Below, in pieces: positions 26,871 through 36,614 of a DNA stretch of 64,000 nucleotides. This DNA comes from Pectobacterium araliae (GTDB lineage: Bacteria; Pseudomonadota; Gammaproteobacteria; Enterobacterales; Enterobacteriaceae), in the NCBI RefSeq assembly GCF_037076465.1, contig NZ_AP028908.1, positions 3,410,001-3,474,000 of the forward strand, written 5' to 3'. A program made the translations under genes and the position numbers. Position 1 is the first letter of the stretch. The number at the start of each line of letters is the position of its first letter. The notes below the pieces were generated by a model. The model saw only the letters and a program-made list of their open reading frames with translations. It ran no database searches and had not been told where the DNA came from.

Positions 26871-27452
26871 TTACTGATCTGCCATCTCTTTTTCAATCAG
26901 CTGAATCAGGATGTGAATCGCTTTGATATGGATTTCCTGAATACGGTCGGCATAGCCAAAGTGTGGAACACGAATTTCCACATCAGCCGAGCCCGCCATT
27001 TTACCGCCGTCTTTCCCGGTTAGCGTAATGACCTTCATGCCTTTCGCTTTTGCCGCTGCAATCGCTTTAATGATATTGCCAGAATTACCCGAAGTGGAAA
27101 TCCCCAGCAACACATCACCTTCACGCCCCAACGATTCAACATAGCGAGAGAAGACAAAATCATAGCCAAAATCGTTGCTGACGCAGGACAGATGGCTTGG
27201 ATCGGAAATCGCAATAGCCGGATAGCCTGGGCGGTTTTCACGGTAGCGCCCCGTCAGTTCTTCGGCAAAGTGCATGGCATCACAATGCGAGCCACCGTTA
27301 CCGCAGGAGATCACTTTACCGCCCGCTTTAAACGCGTTAGCCAGCAGTACCGCAGCATTTTGAATCGACTGAATGTTCGCGTCATCACTCAAGAAATTAT
27401 TCAGTGTTTCTGCTGCTTCTTTCAGTTCACTACGGATTAAATCCTGATACAT
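26871..27452 (-). CDS. gmhA: sedoheptulose-7-phosphate isomerase (GmhA)
   Basis: Converts sedoheptulose 7-phosphate to D-glycero-D-manno-heptose 7-phosphate, the first step of heptose supply for the lipopolysaccharide core. It is a 193-residue SIS-domain protein with [38 protein letters not shown] and [23 protein letters not shown] 27452 follows a GAGAGGA site. Divergent from fadE, as in E. coli. Confidence 0.97.
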
Positions 27453-27670
27453 GGAATCCTCTCATTTTGTCGGGTGACAACATTCTATTCTGTATTGTTC
27501 AGCAGTGTAGCGGATAGTACCAACAGCGAGAAGCGTGTAATCACGGGATCGAGAGGATCGCTGATGCCTGTCAGAAAACTCGCAACAGTCGTTTGGTTTG
27601 TGAAGTGAGTTGTAATTATGATGTAAACGAATTGATAAAAATAATCAAATAAACTACAACAAACATAAGC

Positions 27671-27687
27671 AACAGGTCAGACCTCTT
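27671..27687 (+). promoter_or_regulatory. candidate FadR operator of fadE
   Basis: AACAGGTCAGACCTCTT matches the FadR consensus (AnCTGGTCnGACnTGTT) at all but two fixed positions by eye, including the GGTCnGACC core. It lies 118 bases before the fadE start. FadR represses fad genes until long-chain acyl-CoA accumulates. Confidence 0.8.
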
Positions 27688-27805
27688 AGAATATTGACCT
27701 ATTACGCCTTATTTCACTGATGAAAATGGTTCTCGCTTTCCACTGTTGCAAACCACGCGGTGGAGGGGGAAATCCTTAATTCCATCACTATGCTGGAGAC
27801 ACGTT

Positions 27806-30253
27806 ATGATTGCTGTCAGTATCCTCCTCCTACTGATTATCATCGGCGCGATGTTTTACCATCGGCTCAGCCTGCTGCTCAGCAGCGCCATCCTACTGGC
27901 CTACTTCGCGGCCATGTCCGCCATATTGCTGTGGCCCGTCTGGCTGATGGTTCCGCTCGTGATTCTGCTGATTCCGATCACCGTCCCCGCTCTGCGCCAA
28001 AAACTGGTTTCCGCTTCCGCGTTGCGCATGTTCCAGAAGGTGATGCCACCGATGTCGAACACGGAGAAAGAAGCGATTGATGCCGGGACAACCTGGTGGG
28101 AAGGTGACCTGTTTCGCGGCGCGCCGGACTGGAAAAAGCTGCATAACTACCCGCGCCCGCAGTTGACCGCCGAAGAGCAGGCGTTTATCGACGGGCCGGT
28201 TGCTGAAGCCTGCCGAATGGCAAACGACTTTGAAATCACCCATGAACGTGCGGATATTCCACCGGAACTGTGGGCGTATTTAAAAGAACATCGCTTCTTC
28301 GCCATGATCATCAAGAAGCAATACGGCGGGCTGGAATTCTCTGCCTATGCGCAGGCGCAGGTGCTGCAAAAGCTGTCGGGCGTCTCCAGTATTGTGGCAA
28401 TCACCGTCGGCGTGCCCAACTCACTCGGCCCCGGCGAACTGCTGCAACACTACGGTACAGAAGCGCAAAAAGATCACTACCTACCACGTCTGGCACGCGG
28501 TCAGGAAGTCCCCTGCTTTGCGTTGACCAGCCCGGAAGCGGGATCGGATGCGGGCTCAATTCCCGATACCGGCATAGTCTGCTACGGCAACTGGCATGGC
28601 GAACAGGTCGTGGGCATGCGCCTAACCTGGAATAAACGCTACATCACGCTCGCGCCCGTCGCCACCGTGCTGGGGTTGGCCTTTAAGCTGTACGATCCCG
28701 ACCATCTGTTAGGCGATGAAGACGACATTGGCATTACCTGTGCGTTAATTCCGACGGATACCGACGGCGTTAAAATCGGCCGTCGCCATTTCCCGCTGAA
28801 CGTTCCGTTCCAGAACGGGCCAACGCAGGGTGAGAATATTTTTGTTCCACTGGATTACATCATCGGCGGCGCGAAGATGGCCGGTCAGGGCTGGCGTATG
28901 TTGATGGAATGCCTGTCAGTCGGGCGCGGCATTACGCTGCCGTCCAACTCTACTGGTGGGCTGAAGTCGATTGCCCTCGGTATCGGCGCTTATGCGCATA
29001 TCCGCCGCCAGTTCAAAATCTCTATCGGCAAAATGGAAGGCATCGAAGAGCCGCTGGCACGCATTGCGGGTAACGCTTACGTGATGGACGCCGCCGCGAC
29101 GCTGATTACCAGCGGCATTATGCAGGGGGAAAAACCGGCTGTGCTTTCCGCTATCGTCAAATATCACTGTACCCACCGCGGTCAGCGCAGCGTACTGGAT
29201 GCGATGGATATCGCCGGTGGTAAAGGCATCTGTCTTGGCCCATCCAACTTCCTGGCGCGCAGCTATCAGGGCGCACCGATTGCCATCACCGTGGAAGGGG
29301 CGAATATTCTGACGCGCAGTATGATCATCTTCGGGCAAGGTGCTATCCGCTGTCACCCTTATGTACTGGAAGAGATGGCTGCCGCGCAGGCCAACGACGT
29401 ATCACGCTTTGACCGTTCGCTGGTGGGTCACATCGGCCACGTCGGCAGCAACACAGTGCGCAGCTTCTGGCTTGGGTTGACCAACGGCCACCTGAGCCGT
29501 GCACCAGTGAACGACAAAACGCGTCATTACTATCAGCAGCTCAACCGACTCAGTGCGAATCTGGCGCTGCTGGCGGATGTGTCGATGGCCGTGCTGGGCG
29601 GTAGTCTTAAACGTCGCGAGCGTATCTCGGCGCGTCTGGGGGATATTCTCAGCCAGCTTTATCTGGCTTCCGCTACGCTGAAGCGCTATGAAGATGAAGG
29701 GCGTCAGAAAGCGGATCTCCCGCTGGTGCACTGGGGCGTACAGGATAGTCTGCATCAGGCGGAGCAAGCGCTGGACGATCTGCTGCGTAACTTCCCGAAT
29801 CGTGCCGTAGCGGGTCTGCTGACCTTCATTATCTTCCCGCTAGGTCTGCGCTGCGCCGCGCCGTCTGACCGCCTCGACCATGAGGTCGCGAAGATTCTGC
29901 AAACACCATCGGAAACGCGCAGCCGTCTGGGGCGCGGGCAATATCTGGTTGCCAGCGAACATAACCCTGTCGGGCTGTTAGAAGAGGCCTTGCAGGATAT
30001 CATCGCCGCCGAGCCGATTTACCAACGTCTGTCGAAGGCTAGCGATAAACCGCTGTCGTTCATGCGATTGGATCAGTTGGCAGAACAGGCGCTGGTAGAA
30101 GGTCAGATCACCGCGGAAGAAGCGACTATTCTGACCAAAGCCGAAGCCAGCCGCTTGCGTTCAATCAACGTCGATGATTTTGCATTCGATGCACTGGCCG
30201 CCAACAAGCCTGCATCTGTGCCGCAGCCGGAAAGAAAAACCGAAGCAGCATAA
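27806..30253 (+). CDS. fadE: acyl-CoA dehydrogenase
   Basis: First step of beta-oxidation: FAD-dependent oxidation of acyl-CoA to trans-2-enoyl-CoA. The start at 27806 (GGAG eight bases upstream) gives [20 protein letters not shown], a hydrophobic N-terminus as in E. coli FadE; upstream codons in frame lack similarity. The 815-residue product has two N-terminal membrane-like stretches (about 1-70) and then a dehydrogenase domain with [36 protein letters not shown] and [18 protein letters not shown]. The DUF1974 C-terminal region (about 520-800) is intact. Confidence 0.96.
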   Translation: MIAVSILLLLIIIGAMFYHRLSLLLSSAILLAYFAAMSAILLWPVWLMVPLVILLIPITVPALRQKLVSASALRMFQKVMPPMSNTEKEAIDAGTTWWEGDLFRGAPDWKKLHNYPRPQLTAEEQAFIDGPVAEACRMANDFEITHERADIPPELWAYLKEHRFFAMIIKKQYGGLEFSAYAQAQVLQKLSGVSSIVAITVGVPNSLGPGELLQHYGTEAQKDHYLPRLARGQEVPCFALTSPEAGSDAGSIPDTGIVCYGNWHGEQVVGMRLTWNKRYITLAPVATVLGLAFKLYDPDHLLGDEDDIGITCALIPTDTDGVKIGRRHFPLNVPFQNGPTQGENIFVPLDYIIGGAKMAGQGWRMLMECLSVGRGITLPSNSTGGLKSIALGIGAYAHIRRQFKISIGKMEGIEEPLARIAGNAYVMDAAATLITSGIMQGEKPAVLSAIVKYHCTHRGQRSVLDAMDIAGGKGICLGPSNFLARSYQGAPIAITVEGANILTRSMIIFGQGAIRCHPYVLEEMAAAQANDVSRFDRSLVGHIGHVGSNTVRSFWLGLTNGHLSRAPVNDKTRHYYQQLNRLSANLALLADVSMAVLGGSLKRRERISARLGDILSQLYLASATLKRYEDEGRQKADLPLVHWGVQDSLHQAEQALDDLLRNFPNRAVAGLLTFIIFPLGLRCAAPSDRLDHEVAKILQTPSETRSRLGRGQYLVASEHNPVGLLEEALQDIIAAEPIYQRLSKASDKPLSFMRLDQLAEQALVEGQITAEEATILTKAEASRLRSINVDDFAFDALAANKPASVPQPERKTEAA

Positions 30254-30260
30254 ACAGAAA

Positions 30261-30283
30261 CAGGCCGCCAACATGGCGGCCTG
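30261..30283. repeat. hairpin after fadE
   Basis: CAGGCCGCC-aacat-GGCGGCCTG starts eight bases after the fadE stop. The stem is strong but no U-run follows, so it may stabilise the mRNA or act with Rho. Confidence 0.6.
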
Positions 30284-30316
30284 AGATCGTTGACAAACTT
30301 ATTTGCGAAATGGGAA

Positions 30317-30421
30317 CGGTGATAATGGAATAGAAGAGTAAAGCGTCCGCGCCAGGGATGGCGCGGCTCGAGCTTACAGGGATGTACTCGCAGCGTCTTT
30401 ACGATCTATCCATTATCACCG
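30317..30421. repeat. large palindromic element with two CAGGGATG hairpins
   Basis: Outer arms cggtgataatgga (30317-30329) and tccattatcaccg (30409-30421) are perfect 13-base complements. Between them lie two hairpins whose loops show GGA: CCGCGCC-agggat-GGCGCGG (30347-30366) and cgagcttacagggatgtact (30369-30388). Both loops resemble CsrA/RsmA sites (ACARGGAUG consensus). It may be a repeat family member, an RNA sponge or both. It lies between fadE and yajD. Confidence 0.6.
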
Positions 30422-30534
30422 CTCAACAAGCTTTGTCAGTAAACTCAGTTCGGTTATACCGGCCTGTTCTTTCCTTTAAAGGCACATCAGTTGTAAAATC
30501 TACGCCATCTTTCCTTCTGAATGAAACCTGACAC

Positions 30535-30885
30535 ATGGCTTACATCCCCAAGAACTATGCCAGACTTGAAAGCGGCTACCGCGAAAAAGCGCTCAAACTT
30601 TTCCCGTGGGTATGTGGTCGCTGTTCACGCGAATTCGTCTATTCCAACCTGCGTGAATTAACCGTTCACCACATCGATCACGATCACAGCAATAACCCAG
30701 AAGATGGCAGTAATTGGGAAATGCTGTGCCTCTACTGCCACGACCATGAGCATTCGAAATATACCGATGCGGATATGTACGGTTCGACCGTCGTTGCAGG
30801 CGAAGATGCACAGAAGGATGTCGGGGTTGCCACCCATAATCCTTTCGCGAATTTGCAGGCTATGATGAATAAAGGGAAGAAATAG
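30535..30885 (+). CDS. yajD: HNH nuclease-family protein YajD
   Basis: A 116-residue protein with a zinc-bound HNH motif: CGRCSREF, then LTVHHIDHDHSNNPEDGSNWEMLCLYCHDHEHSK. It is the clear homologue of E. coli YajD, whose role is not established. ATG 30535 gives MAYIPKNYARLESGYREKAL. It lies alone, downstream of the palindromic element and convergent with mtnK. Confidence 0.93.
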   Translation: MAYIPKNYARLESGYREKALKLFPWVCGRCSREFVYSNLRELTVHHIDHDHSNNPEDGSNWEMLCLYCHDHEHSKYTDADMYGSTVVAGEDAQKDVGVATHNPFANLQAMMNKGKK

Positions 30886-30971
30886 AGGCAATAAATCATC
30901 GGATTGCCGCTCCCATCGGATTCATTGACGGGAGCGGATCTTGAAATATGTGGCTCATATTGTGTGGCTAA

Positions 30972-32174
30972 TTAAGCACCGCTCTGCCGTACACGCGCCA
31001 GCAGCGCATCCACATCAGCAATATGCGGAGCCGCCAGCACTAACGTTCTGCCCAGCGAAATAGCATGCCGTTGGCACGCTAAACGCGCTTCCGTCTCCTG
31101 AATGCTGTCCAGATCGGCAACGTGCGCCAGCCCTATCGTGCGGCGAATCAATTCGGTGCCACAGTAACCAACAGCATCCCGCCACACCTGCTGTAAAAAC
31201 AGCGCGGCATAGCCCGATTCCGCCAGCGCCGGATCGTGGCTTTCGCTTTCGCTCAATGCCAGAAAACGGGCGGAAAAGGTCTGCCACAGTGTATGAATTT
31301 CTTCCAGACGCCGTTCACGCCCAGCCGCCGCCTCACGCGGAGCCAACAGCCCCGGCAGGCCGCAATAATTCAACAGCAGGTTGCCAATTGCCGTGCCGAC
31401 ATCAAAGCCAATCGGCCCGTAGAAACCGAATTCAGCATCAATCGCTTTTAAGCGCCCTTCTGCCACAAAAATCGATCCACTGTGGATATCGCCGTGCAAC
31501 AGCGCCTCCGCTTTACTCAAAAAGCGGTGTTTCAGCCCGGCAACCGCCAACTTCAATGCTTTATCGTCGCGCAATGCCTGTACATCTGGCGTCAGCGCAG
31601 CGTCGAATTGGTTTCTTTCGTGGTCGATATAGGGATCGGTAAAAAACAGATCTTCGGTAATCTGACACAGTTCAGGGTTAGTGAACTGGCTTACCGCCGC
31701 TTTCTTCTCATGCGGGTGCTGATAGAAATCAGAGGTATGGAATAACGTCTGCGCCAGATATTCCCCCAGTTGTGCCGCCGCCTGAGGATAATCCGTGCCG
31801 TTAACCAACTCGCTACGCCAGATACGATGATCGGAGAGATCTTCCTGCACCATCACCGCCAGTTCGGGATCGTGATATAACACGGTCACAGTATGCTGCG
31901 GACAAAAACGCGCGTGCGTCAGCAGCGTTTCGGCTTCAATGCGGGCGCGATCAAGCGTCAGCGGCCAGGATTCCCCGACACAGCGCACATAGGGCAGTGC
32001 CTGTTTAACAATCACCCGGCTAACGCCCGTTTCATCTTTAATTTTAAACACCAGATTCAGATTGCCATCGCCGATCTCTTCTGCGGCTACCAGCGTTTGC
32101 GGCTGACTGACACCGCCGTACTGGCGGGCATATGCAACAGCGTCATCCGCCGTAAAAGTGCGGTAAAGTGACAT
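30972..32174 (-). CDS. mtnK: 5-methylthioribose kinase
   Basis: Phosphorylates 5-methylthioribose to the 1-phosphate, opening methionine salvage from methylthioadenosine. It is a 400-residue kinase-fold protein: [25 protein letters not shown] (catalytic loop, with Asp) and [16 protein letters not shown] (DFG-like metal site) fit MtnK. ATG 32174 has GGAG five bases upstream. Divergent from mtnA across 135 bases containing candidate MetJ boxes. Remaining steps lie at 39769-42962. Confidence 0.96.
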   Translation of the reverse strand: MSLYRTFTADDAVAYARQYGGVSQPQTLVAAEEIGDGNLNLVFKIKDETGVSRVIVKQALPYVRCVGESWPLTLDRARIEAETLLTHARFCPQHTVTVLYHDPELAVMVQEDLSDHRIWRSELVNGTDYPQAAAQLGEYLAQTLFHTSDFYQHPHEKKAAVSQFTNPELCQITEDLFFTDPYIDHERNQFDAALTPDVQALRDDKALKLAVAGLKHRFLSKAEALLHGDIHSGSIFVAEGRLKAIDAEFGFYGPIGFDVGTAIGNLLLNYCGLPGLLAPREAAAGRERRLEEIHTLWQTFSARFLALSESESHDPALAESGYAALFLQQVWRDAVGYCGTELIRRTIGLAHVADLDSIQETEARLACQRHAISLGRTLVLAAPHIADVDALLARVRQSGA

Positions 32175-32232
32175 TCCAACTCCTCGCTATTCTGAAATCA
32201 AAACTAGTCTAAAATCAAAGATACGGACATAA

Positions 32233-32256
32233 AAACGTTCGGACGTCTATACATCC
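32233..32256. promoter_or_regulatory. candidate MetJ operator between mtnK and mtnA
   Basis: Three adjoining 8-base boxes, AAACGTTC, GGACGTCT and ATACATCC, resemble the MetJ box AGACGTCT (5, 7 and 5 of 8 matches). Tandem boxes are how MetJ recognises operators. It would couple the salvage genes to S-adenosylmethionine level. Confidence 0.6.
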
Positions 32257-32309
32257 ATCTGGCATCTTGGCAGAATACGAATATCGATGCAACATGGATT
32301 TAACGACCT

Positions 32310-33338
32310 ATGCAGACACTTAACACAACCAGCCTGAAGATCGTGGATAACCAGTTGTGGATCCTCGACCAGCAGGCGCTACCGCAAGAAAAACGCTGGA
32401 GCCCGTGTCCAGATGTCGCGTCACTGGTTGAGCATATCCAGACGCTGCGAGTACGCGGCGCACCGCTCATTGGCCTGTCCGCCAGCCTGCTGCTCGCGCT
32501 GCTGGCCGAGAAAGGGTTATCACAGGCCGAACTGGCGCAGGCGCTGGAGACGCTGCGAGCATCGCGCCCTACCGCGGTAAACCTGATGAACAATCTGGAT
32601 CGCATGAAGCTGGCGTTGGCACAGCCGCAGTTTGTTGATGCGCTAGTGCAGGAAGCATTGCGATTGGTAGAAGAAGACCGCGCCTTGTGCGAACGCATCG
32701 CCGATCGTGGCGCGGCGCTGGTGAAGCCAAATAGCCGCTTGCTGACCCACTGCAACACCGGCGGGCTGGCAACGGCAGGTATCGGCACCGCTATCGGCGT
32801 ACTGCTGCGCGCATATCAGCAGGGGAATGTCGCGCAGGTGTGGGTCGATGAAACCCGTCCGCTTTTGCAGGGCGGACGCCTCACGGCCTGGGAGCTGGGC
32901 GAGCTGAGCATCCCTTATCAACTGATTTGTGATTCGATGGCCGCCAGCCTGATGGCACAGGGTCAGGTCGATGCAATTTGGGTCGGTGCAGACCGCATTG
33001 CGGCTAATGGCGACGTCGCCAATAAGATCGGCACTTACAGCCTCGCGGTACTGGCGCACCATCATCAGATTCCGTTTTACGTCGCGGCACCGCACACCAC
33101 GCACGATCCGGCGTGCCCAGATGGTCGAGCCATCCCTATCGAACAGCGTGCCGCCGCCGAAGTCACTGGCGTTTCTGGCAGCTTCGGTCACTGCCAGTGG
33201 GCACCGCAGAACGCCGCCGTCTACAACCCAGCGTTTGACGTCACCCCCGCCGCCTTAATCAGCGGCTGGGTACTCGACACCGGCGTGGTCACGCCACAGG
33301 ATGTCAAAGAAGGGATATTTCGGACAGCGTTGAAGTGA
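32310..33338 (+). CDS. mtnA: S-methyl-5-thioribose-1-phosphate isomerase
   Basis: Converts 5-methylthioribose 1-phosphate to the ribulose 1-phosphate. It is a 342-residue member of the eIF2B-like isomerase family: [25 protein letters not shown] (catalytic Cys region) and [20 protein letters not shown] (catalytic Asp region). The start at 32310 has only a weak ribosome site. A type VI module separates it from mtnD-mtnC-mtnB. Confidence 0.96.
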   Translation: MQTLNTTSLKIVDNQLWILDQQALPQEKRWSPCPDVASLVEHIQTLRVRGAPLIGLSASLLLALLAEKGLSQAELAQALETLRASRPTAVNLMNNLDRMKLALAQPQFVDALVQEALRLVEEDRALCERIADRGAALVKPNSRLLTHCNTGGLATAGIGTAIGVLLRAYQQGNVAQVWVDETRPLLQGGRLTAWELGELSIPYQLICDSMAASLMAQGQVDAIWVGADRIAANGDVANKIGTYSLAVLAHHHQIPFYVAAPHTTHDPACPDGRAIPIEQRAAAEVTGVSGSFGHCQWAPQNAAVYNPAFDVTPAALISGWVLDTGVVTPQDVKEGIFRTALK

Positions 33339-33373
33339 CGATAAACAAATAGTTCCAGGAAATTCAGGATACG

Positions 33374-33389
33374 CCGCACGGATGCGGCA
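33374..33389. repeat. hairpin between mtnA and the PAAR gene
   Basis: GCCGCA-cgga-TGCGGC, a six-base perfect stem in the 57-base gap between convergent mtnA and the PAAR gene. It is the only candidate terminator there and lacks a U-tract. Confidence 0.4.
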
Positions 33390-33395
33390 AAGCCA

Positions 33396-33662
33396 TCACC
33401 CAATGGTGACCGTTCCCCCGCCAATCAACACGCCACCGCAGCTCACTGCATCACCCGAGCGTGCCGCGGGTTTACCGTCAACGAGTACGCTGGATGAACC
33501 GCTGCTAATGCTCCGGTCATGGCCGTGAGGAGCCAGCGGATCGCCTTGTCGGGCCAACGGCAGGCCGTCAACCTTAACCGTTGATGAACCCGCCGCGACA
33601 GGCGTCGGCGGATGGCTACCGTGCCCGGTATCGCTATCACCTAATTTAACGGCATTACCCAT
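33396..33662 (-). CDS. PAAR-domain type VI spike-tip protein
   Basis: An 88-residue PAAR protein that caps the VgrG trimer and sharpens the secreted spike. The repeated Gly/Pro/His pattern (GNAVKLGDSDTGHGSH, LARQGDPLAPHGHDR, DGKPAARSGDAVSCGG) supplies the metal-binding His and Cys of the family. There is no C-terminal toxin extension. It is the last gene of the module that starts with vgrG; the Tle1-like gene lies just upstream. Confidence 0.93.
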   Translation of the reverse strand: MGNAVKLGDSDTGHGSHPPTPVAAGSSTVKVDGLPLARQGDPLAPHGHDRSISSGSSSVLVDGKPAARSGDAVSCGGVLIGGGTVTIG

Positions 33663-33721
33663 TTTTTAGTCCTTTTAGCTGATGAGTCCTTTTAACTAAA
33701 TAGTCAGTCTTGTTGCAACGA

Positions 33722-35437
33722 TCATGCGGCAGCTTCATCATCGGCAGCGACGACCTCTATTCCACGTGGGACGAAGAAATTATTGTTCCTCAACATCGTA
33801 CCCGCCTGATCGTTCAGCGTAGCGAACTTGAGTTCCTCTGACGCAAAGTCGTGCATAAAATAATTGAAGAAAATATCCGCCTCATGAGGCACCCGCTTAG
33901 TTTCATTAAAGAACTTTACCAAATCAGCCCCCTGATACATCTGCCGGCGTAGTCCTCGGCTTCTCCGCACATTATCCGCATCGTACTCGACCTGCTTCAG
34001 CCAGCCCCACTGCGCGTTCAGTTCCTCCCGATCACTGCCTGTCGCGTTTTGGCGAAGTATCTTGTAATCATGCAGTTTTTCCCCCAGCCAAACGCAATAG
34101 TGGATCATGTGCAGCTCGAACGCTTCCGGTGTCGGGTTCATTTTCCCCACCCATTCGCTGTAGAACTCACTGTATGCCTTCGCCGAGTAGCCCTGCCGAC
34201 TATCCTGCATGATGAAGTAGCTTGCCACGTAAGGGTCTTTCTGATTAAGCGTTTTAAAGTTGGGAAAAGGCACCTGCGCCCTGCGCGCCGTTTCGAACAT
34301 CTGTCGCAACGGCACCCGACACAGCTCGGCGCTGGGGCGCTGTTCGTTAGGTAACAGTCCTCCTGTCACGTCTTCACTGATACCGGGACAGAGCACTTCA
34401 CGCCAGCCTGATTTGAGCGGTCCTAAGGGCAACAGAGGGCGGGATTCGCGCCGCTCGTGCGCCGCTATCAGGTGCAGGGCGTTTTTGACCGCGGTGTGGA
34501 GAGGCTTGTCGAACTCAATCACTTTCGCGCCAAAAGCCGTGGTGATCATACCAACAACAGGGTGCCGGGCAACCAGTCCGGCCCCGTCAGAGACGGTTGC
34601 CACGGTATCCCCCATGTCCAGCGAGCTGCGGCGCGTGCAGTCGAACAAGCCAGCAAAAATGACCTCAACTTTACTGTCCTCATAACGGTATTCGTTTTCC
34701 ACTTTGGTACAGACCGACTCCAGCAGTTCGTCGATAAAGCGCCGAGCCAACGCAGCCCCTAGATCGGCACCGAACACCGAAATCTGGATCAGTTTGATGG
34801 GCAGTTGGTTGATTTTTTTTACATCCGCCACGTTCAGCTTGAATTGGTTCTTTGCTGAATCCACCCGCGCATCGACGCCAGTCATTAGCAACTCGGCCAC
34901 TATCGGGTTATCACGAATAGGCTCGGCAGCTTCGAGCAAAGCGCGGGTTGCCGCCGTTTTGGCTGCGGACGCGGCAGCATCGAGGCCACTCTTCATGGTG
35001 CGCAGGTCGTCCAGCTTATTGGAGAGCACCTGACTCCAGTCGCCTTTGAAAACGCCTTTAACGGTATCTACCGCCGTTTCTTTTCCCTGTTCAACCAGCG
35101 CATCGGTATAATCCTCGGGCAGTGCCTTCTGTCTGGCATCCATAATGCTATGTAAGCGCTCAGTGGCTGTATCATCAAGCGTGGTACCTAATCCTGGAAC
35201 GTAGACCGCAGAATAAACATATGACGAACCAATCTCCGACGTTCTTCTTTCTTGATGAGCACGAAACAAGCGCCCTACATTAGTCAGACGCTGGCTCTCT
35301 TCATCCACATTGATATTTCGTTTCAGACCATCGAAGAAGAAGCCTATCTGTAACGCTAGTGAGCAGGTACCTAACCCTGCCTGATGACGACTCTCTTCAC
35401 GCACAACACGACATTCCATATCATCCCAATCAACCAT
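33722..35437 (-). CDS. Tle1-like (DUF2235) type VI lipase-like effector with altered nucleophile site
   Basis: A 571-residue protein with DUF2235 layout as in Tle1 phospholipase effectors: QIGFFFDGLKRNINVDE near residue 30 (family FDGT-NN region), VFGADLGAALAR at 220-232, VIFAGLFDCTRR with Asp266, and the ALHLIAAHERRESRPL region with His322. The expected nucleophile elbow GxSxG reads GADLG, so Asp225 takes the place of Ser. It may be inactive, use a different residue, or have another activity. ATG 35437 overlaps the immunity-like gene stop (TGATG) and has GAGG eight bases upstream. Encoded with VgrG, adaptor, immunity and PAAR genes. Confidence 0.82.
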   Translation of the reverse strand: MVDWDDMECRVVREESRHQAGLGTCSLALQIGFFFDGLKRNINVDEESQRLTNVGRLFRAHQERRTSEIGSSYVYSAVYVPGLGTTLDDTATERLHSIMDARQKALPEDYTDALVEQGKETAVDTVKGVFKGDWSQVLSNKLDDLRTMKSGLDAAASAAKTAATRALLEAAEPIRDNPIVAELLMTGVDARVDSAKNQFKLNVADVKKINQLPIKLIQISVFGADLGAALARRFIDELLESVCTKVENEYRYEDSKVEVIFAGLFDCTRRSSLDMGDTVATVSDGAGLVARHPVVGMITTAFGAKVIEFDKPLHTAVKNALHLIAAHERRESRPLLPLGPLKSGWREVLCPGISEDVTGGLLPNEQRPSAELCRVPLRQMFETARRAQVPFPNFKTLNQKDPYVASYFIMQDSRQGYSAKAYSEFYSEWVGKMNPTPEAFELHMIHYCVWLGEKLHDYKILRQNATGSDREELNAQWGWLKQVEYDADNVRRSRGLRRQMYQGADLVKFFNETKRVPHEADIFFNYFMHDFASEELKFATLNDQAGTMLRNNNFFVPRGIEVVAADDEAAA

Positions 35438-35955
35438 CACAATTTCCTCGTCCGATAAGTGTTTATTACATCCTGCATATCAAGGTGACAGCGATAGGCC
35501 CAACGTATCATCGGCTTGTTATCTGGCAAGAACAGTACACAAAAATCATCTTGCCCCTTCTCACGCTTCGGCATCGGCAGGATGATGCTATTTTTCTCTG
35601 GACGAAATCCCTGTTCTTCTTGTTGCTTTAGGGTTGTACTCAGTAGCCATTTAATATTGGCCGTATCCCCATCTATACGGTAGGGGCCTGCGGTTTTCCC
35701 TCCCGCATTCCGTCCGTCAAATGCATCTGTGTTTCCCCCCATATTCCCATTGACATAGGCATAACCAATGGGTCGATCCATTACTGACATCACAACCAAT
35801 GACGCACCGCCATGCCGCTCCTGTATCAGGAACGTCCAGCCTAGCCAGAGCACCAGCAAAATGCTTGCTACCCACCGCCCCCAGCGCGGCAATATCTGCC
35901 ATATCGCCGTGATCAGCCCCGAGATCGCTCTCGTCAAACCACTTGCCGCGCTCAT
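35437..35955 (-). CDS. DUF3304-type immunity-like protein, copy adjoining the effector
   Basis: A 172-residue protein with a short cytoplasmic N-terminus, one membrane helix (about residues 26-44, WVASILLVLWLGWTF) and a C-terminal domain (from about 50) resembling DUF3304: IGYAYVNGNMGG, AGPYRIDGD and LPMPKREKGQDDFCVLFLP. The topology places the domain in the periplasm, where a phospholipase delivered by type VI would act. It ends overlapping the effector start by one base. Its first 50 residues are identical to the paralogue at 36080-36595. Neutralisation of the effector is inferred from position and family context. Confidence 0.75.
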   Translation of the reverse strand: MSAASGLTRAISGLITAIWQILPRWGRWVASILLVLWLGWTFLIQERHGGASLVVMSVMDRPIGYAYVNGNMGGNTDAFDGRNAGGKTAGPYRIDGDTANIKWLLSTTLKQQEEQGFRPEKNSIILPMPKREKGQDDFCVLFLPDNKPMIRWAYRCHLDMQDVINTYRTRKL

Positions 35956-35974
35956 GTTCGTCCCTTTTGTTCTT
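35807..35974. repeat. 168-bp direct repeat, copy 1
   Basis: Covers the 5' end of the DUF3304 gene and its ribosome site. It matches 36447-36614 at 167 of 168 positions; the one difference is c at 35890 against t at 36530. Spacing is 640 bases. It arose by duplication or was kept alike by gene conversion. Confidence 0.92.
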
Positions 35975-36074
35975 GCTGGTTCAATGCCCTTATTACTGGC
36001 TGAGTAGTCGTCATGCCCGCCTGATGACGGCTCTCTTCACGCGCAACGAGACATTCCATATCATCCCAATCCAC
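35952..36074 (-). pseudogene. chimeric remnant: tle1 5' end joined to DUF4123 3' end
   Basis: A 40-codon frame from GTG 36074 to TGA 35952. Its first 20 codons (VDWDDMEC...REESRHQAG) copy the start of the tle1-like gene at 35437 with few changes; its last codons (EQKGRT and stop, ATGA overlap) copy the end of the DUF4123 gene at 36592. The middle (about 14 codons) is unrelated junction sequence. It records loss of an effector gene by deletion between the two. A GGAG site precedes GTG, so a peptide could still be made, but I doubt it is functional. Confidence 0.75.
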
Positions 36075-36079
36075 TTTAT

Positions 36080-36595
36080 TTATCTCCTTGTTCTATAGGT
36101 ATCGACGATACTATCCATTTCAACGACACAGCTTTCAGCCCACCTTACCATCGGTTTATTATCAGGTAACATCAGCACACAGAAACCATTCTGGCCTTTC
36201 TCTCGTTTAGGCATAGGTAAGGTGATAGTATGCTTTTCAAATTGGAGTCCAGCTTTTTCCTGCTCTTCGGTCATATCCAGTTCCCAATCTATTTTGACCG
36301 TATCTCCATCTATCCGATAGGGGCCAGCACTTCCCCCTCCCCCAGCATGAAATCCATCAAACGCAAAGGTATTACTACCCATATTACCGTTGACATAAAC
36401 GTAACTGATGGGACGGTCGATCACCGAATGAACAACGATTGATGCCCCGCCATGCCGCTCCTGTATCAGGAACGTCCAGCCTAGCCAGAGCACCAGCAAA
36501 ATGCTTGCTACCCACCGCCCCCAGCGCGGTAATATCTGCCATATCGCCGTGATCAGCCCCGAGATCGCTCTCGTCAAACCACTTGCCGCGCTCAT
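36080..36595 (-). CDS. DUF3304-type immunity-like protein, orphan copy
   Basis: A 171-residue paralogue of the gene at 35437-35955. The anchor region (first 50 residues) is identical, but the periplasmic domain differs throughout (ISYVYVNGNMGSNTFAFDGFHAGG, WELDMTEEQEKAGLQFEKH) while keeping the LPMPKREKGQ core. Start ATG 36595 overlaps the DUF4123 stop (ATGA) with AGGGA upstream. It has no intact effector next to it, only the remnant at 35952-36074, so it probably protects against an effector that was lost here but persists in relatives. Confidence 0.75.
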   Translation of the reverse strand: MSAASGLTRAISGLITAIWQILPRWGRWVASILLVLWLGWTFLIQERHGGASIVVHSVIDRPISYVYVNGNMGSNTFAFDGFHAGGGGSAGPYRIDGDTVKIDWELDMTEEQEKAGLQFEKHTITLPMPKREKGQNGFCVLMLPDNKPMVRWAESCVVEMDSIVDTYRTRR

Positions 36596-36614
36596 GTTCG
36601 TCCCTTTTGTTCTT
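36447..36614. repeat. 168-bp direct repeat, copy 2
   Basis: Second copy of the repeat at 35807-35974, spanning the 5' end of the orphan immunity-like gene and the tail of the DUF4123 gene. Confidence 0.92.

Noticed and set aside
30317-30421. Considered a copy of the RsmB/CsrB regulatory RNA
   Set aside because: Only two GGA hairpins and wrong genomic position; it may still be a CsrA-binding repeat.
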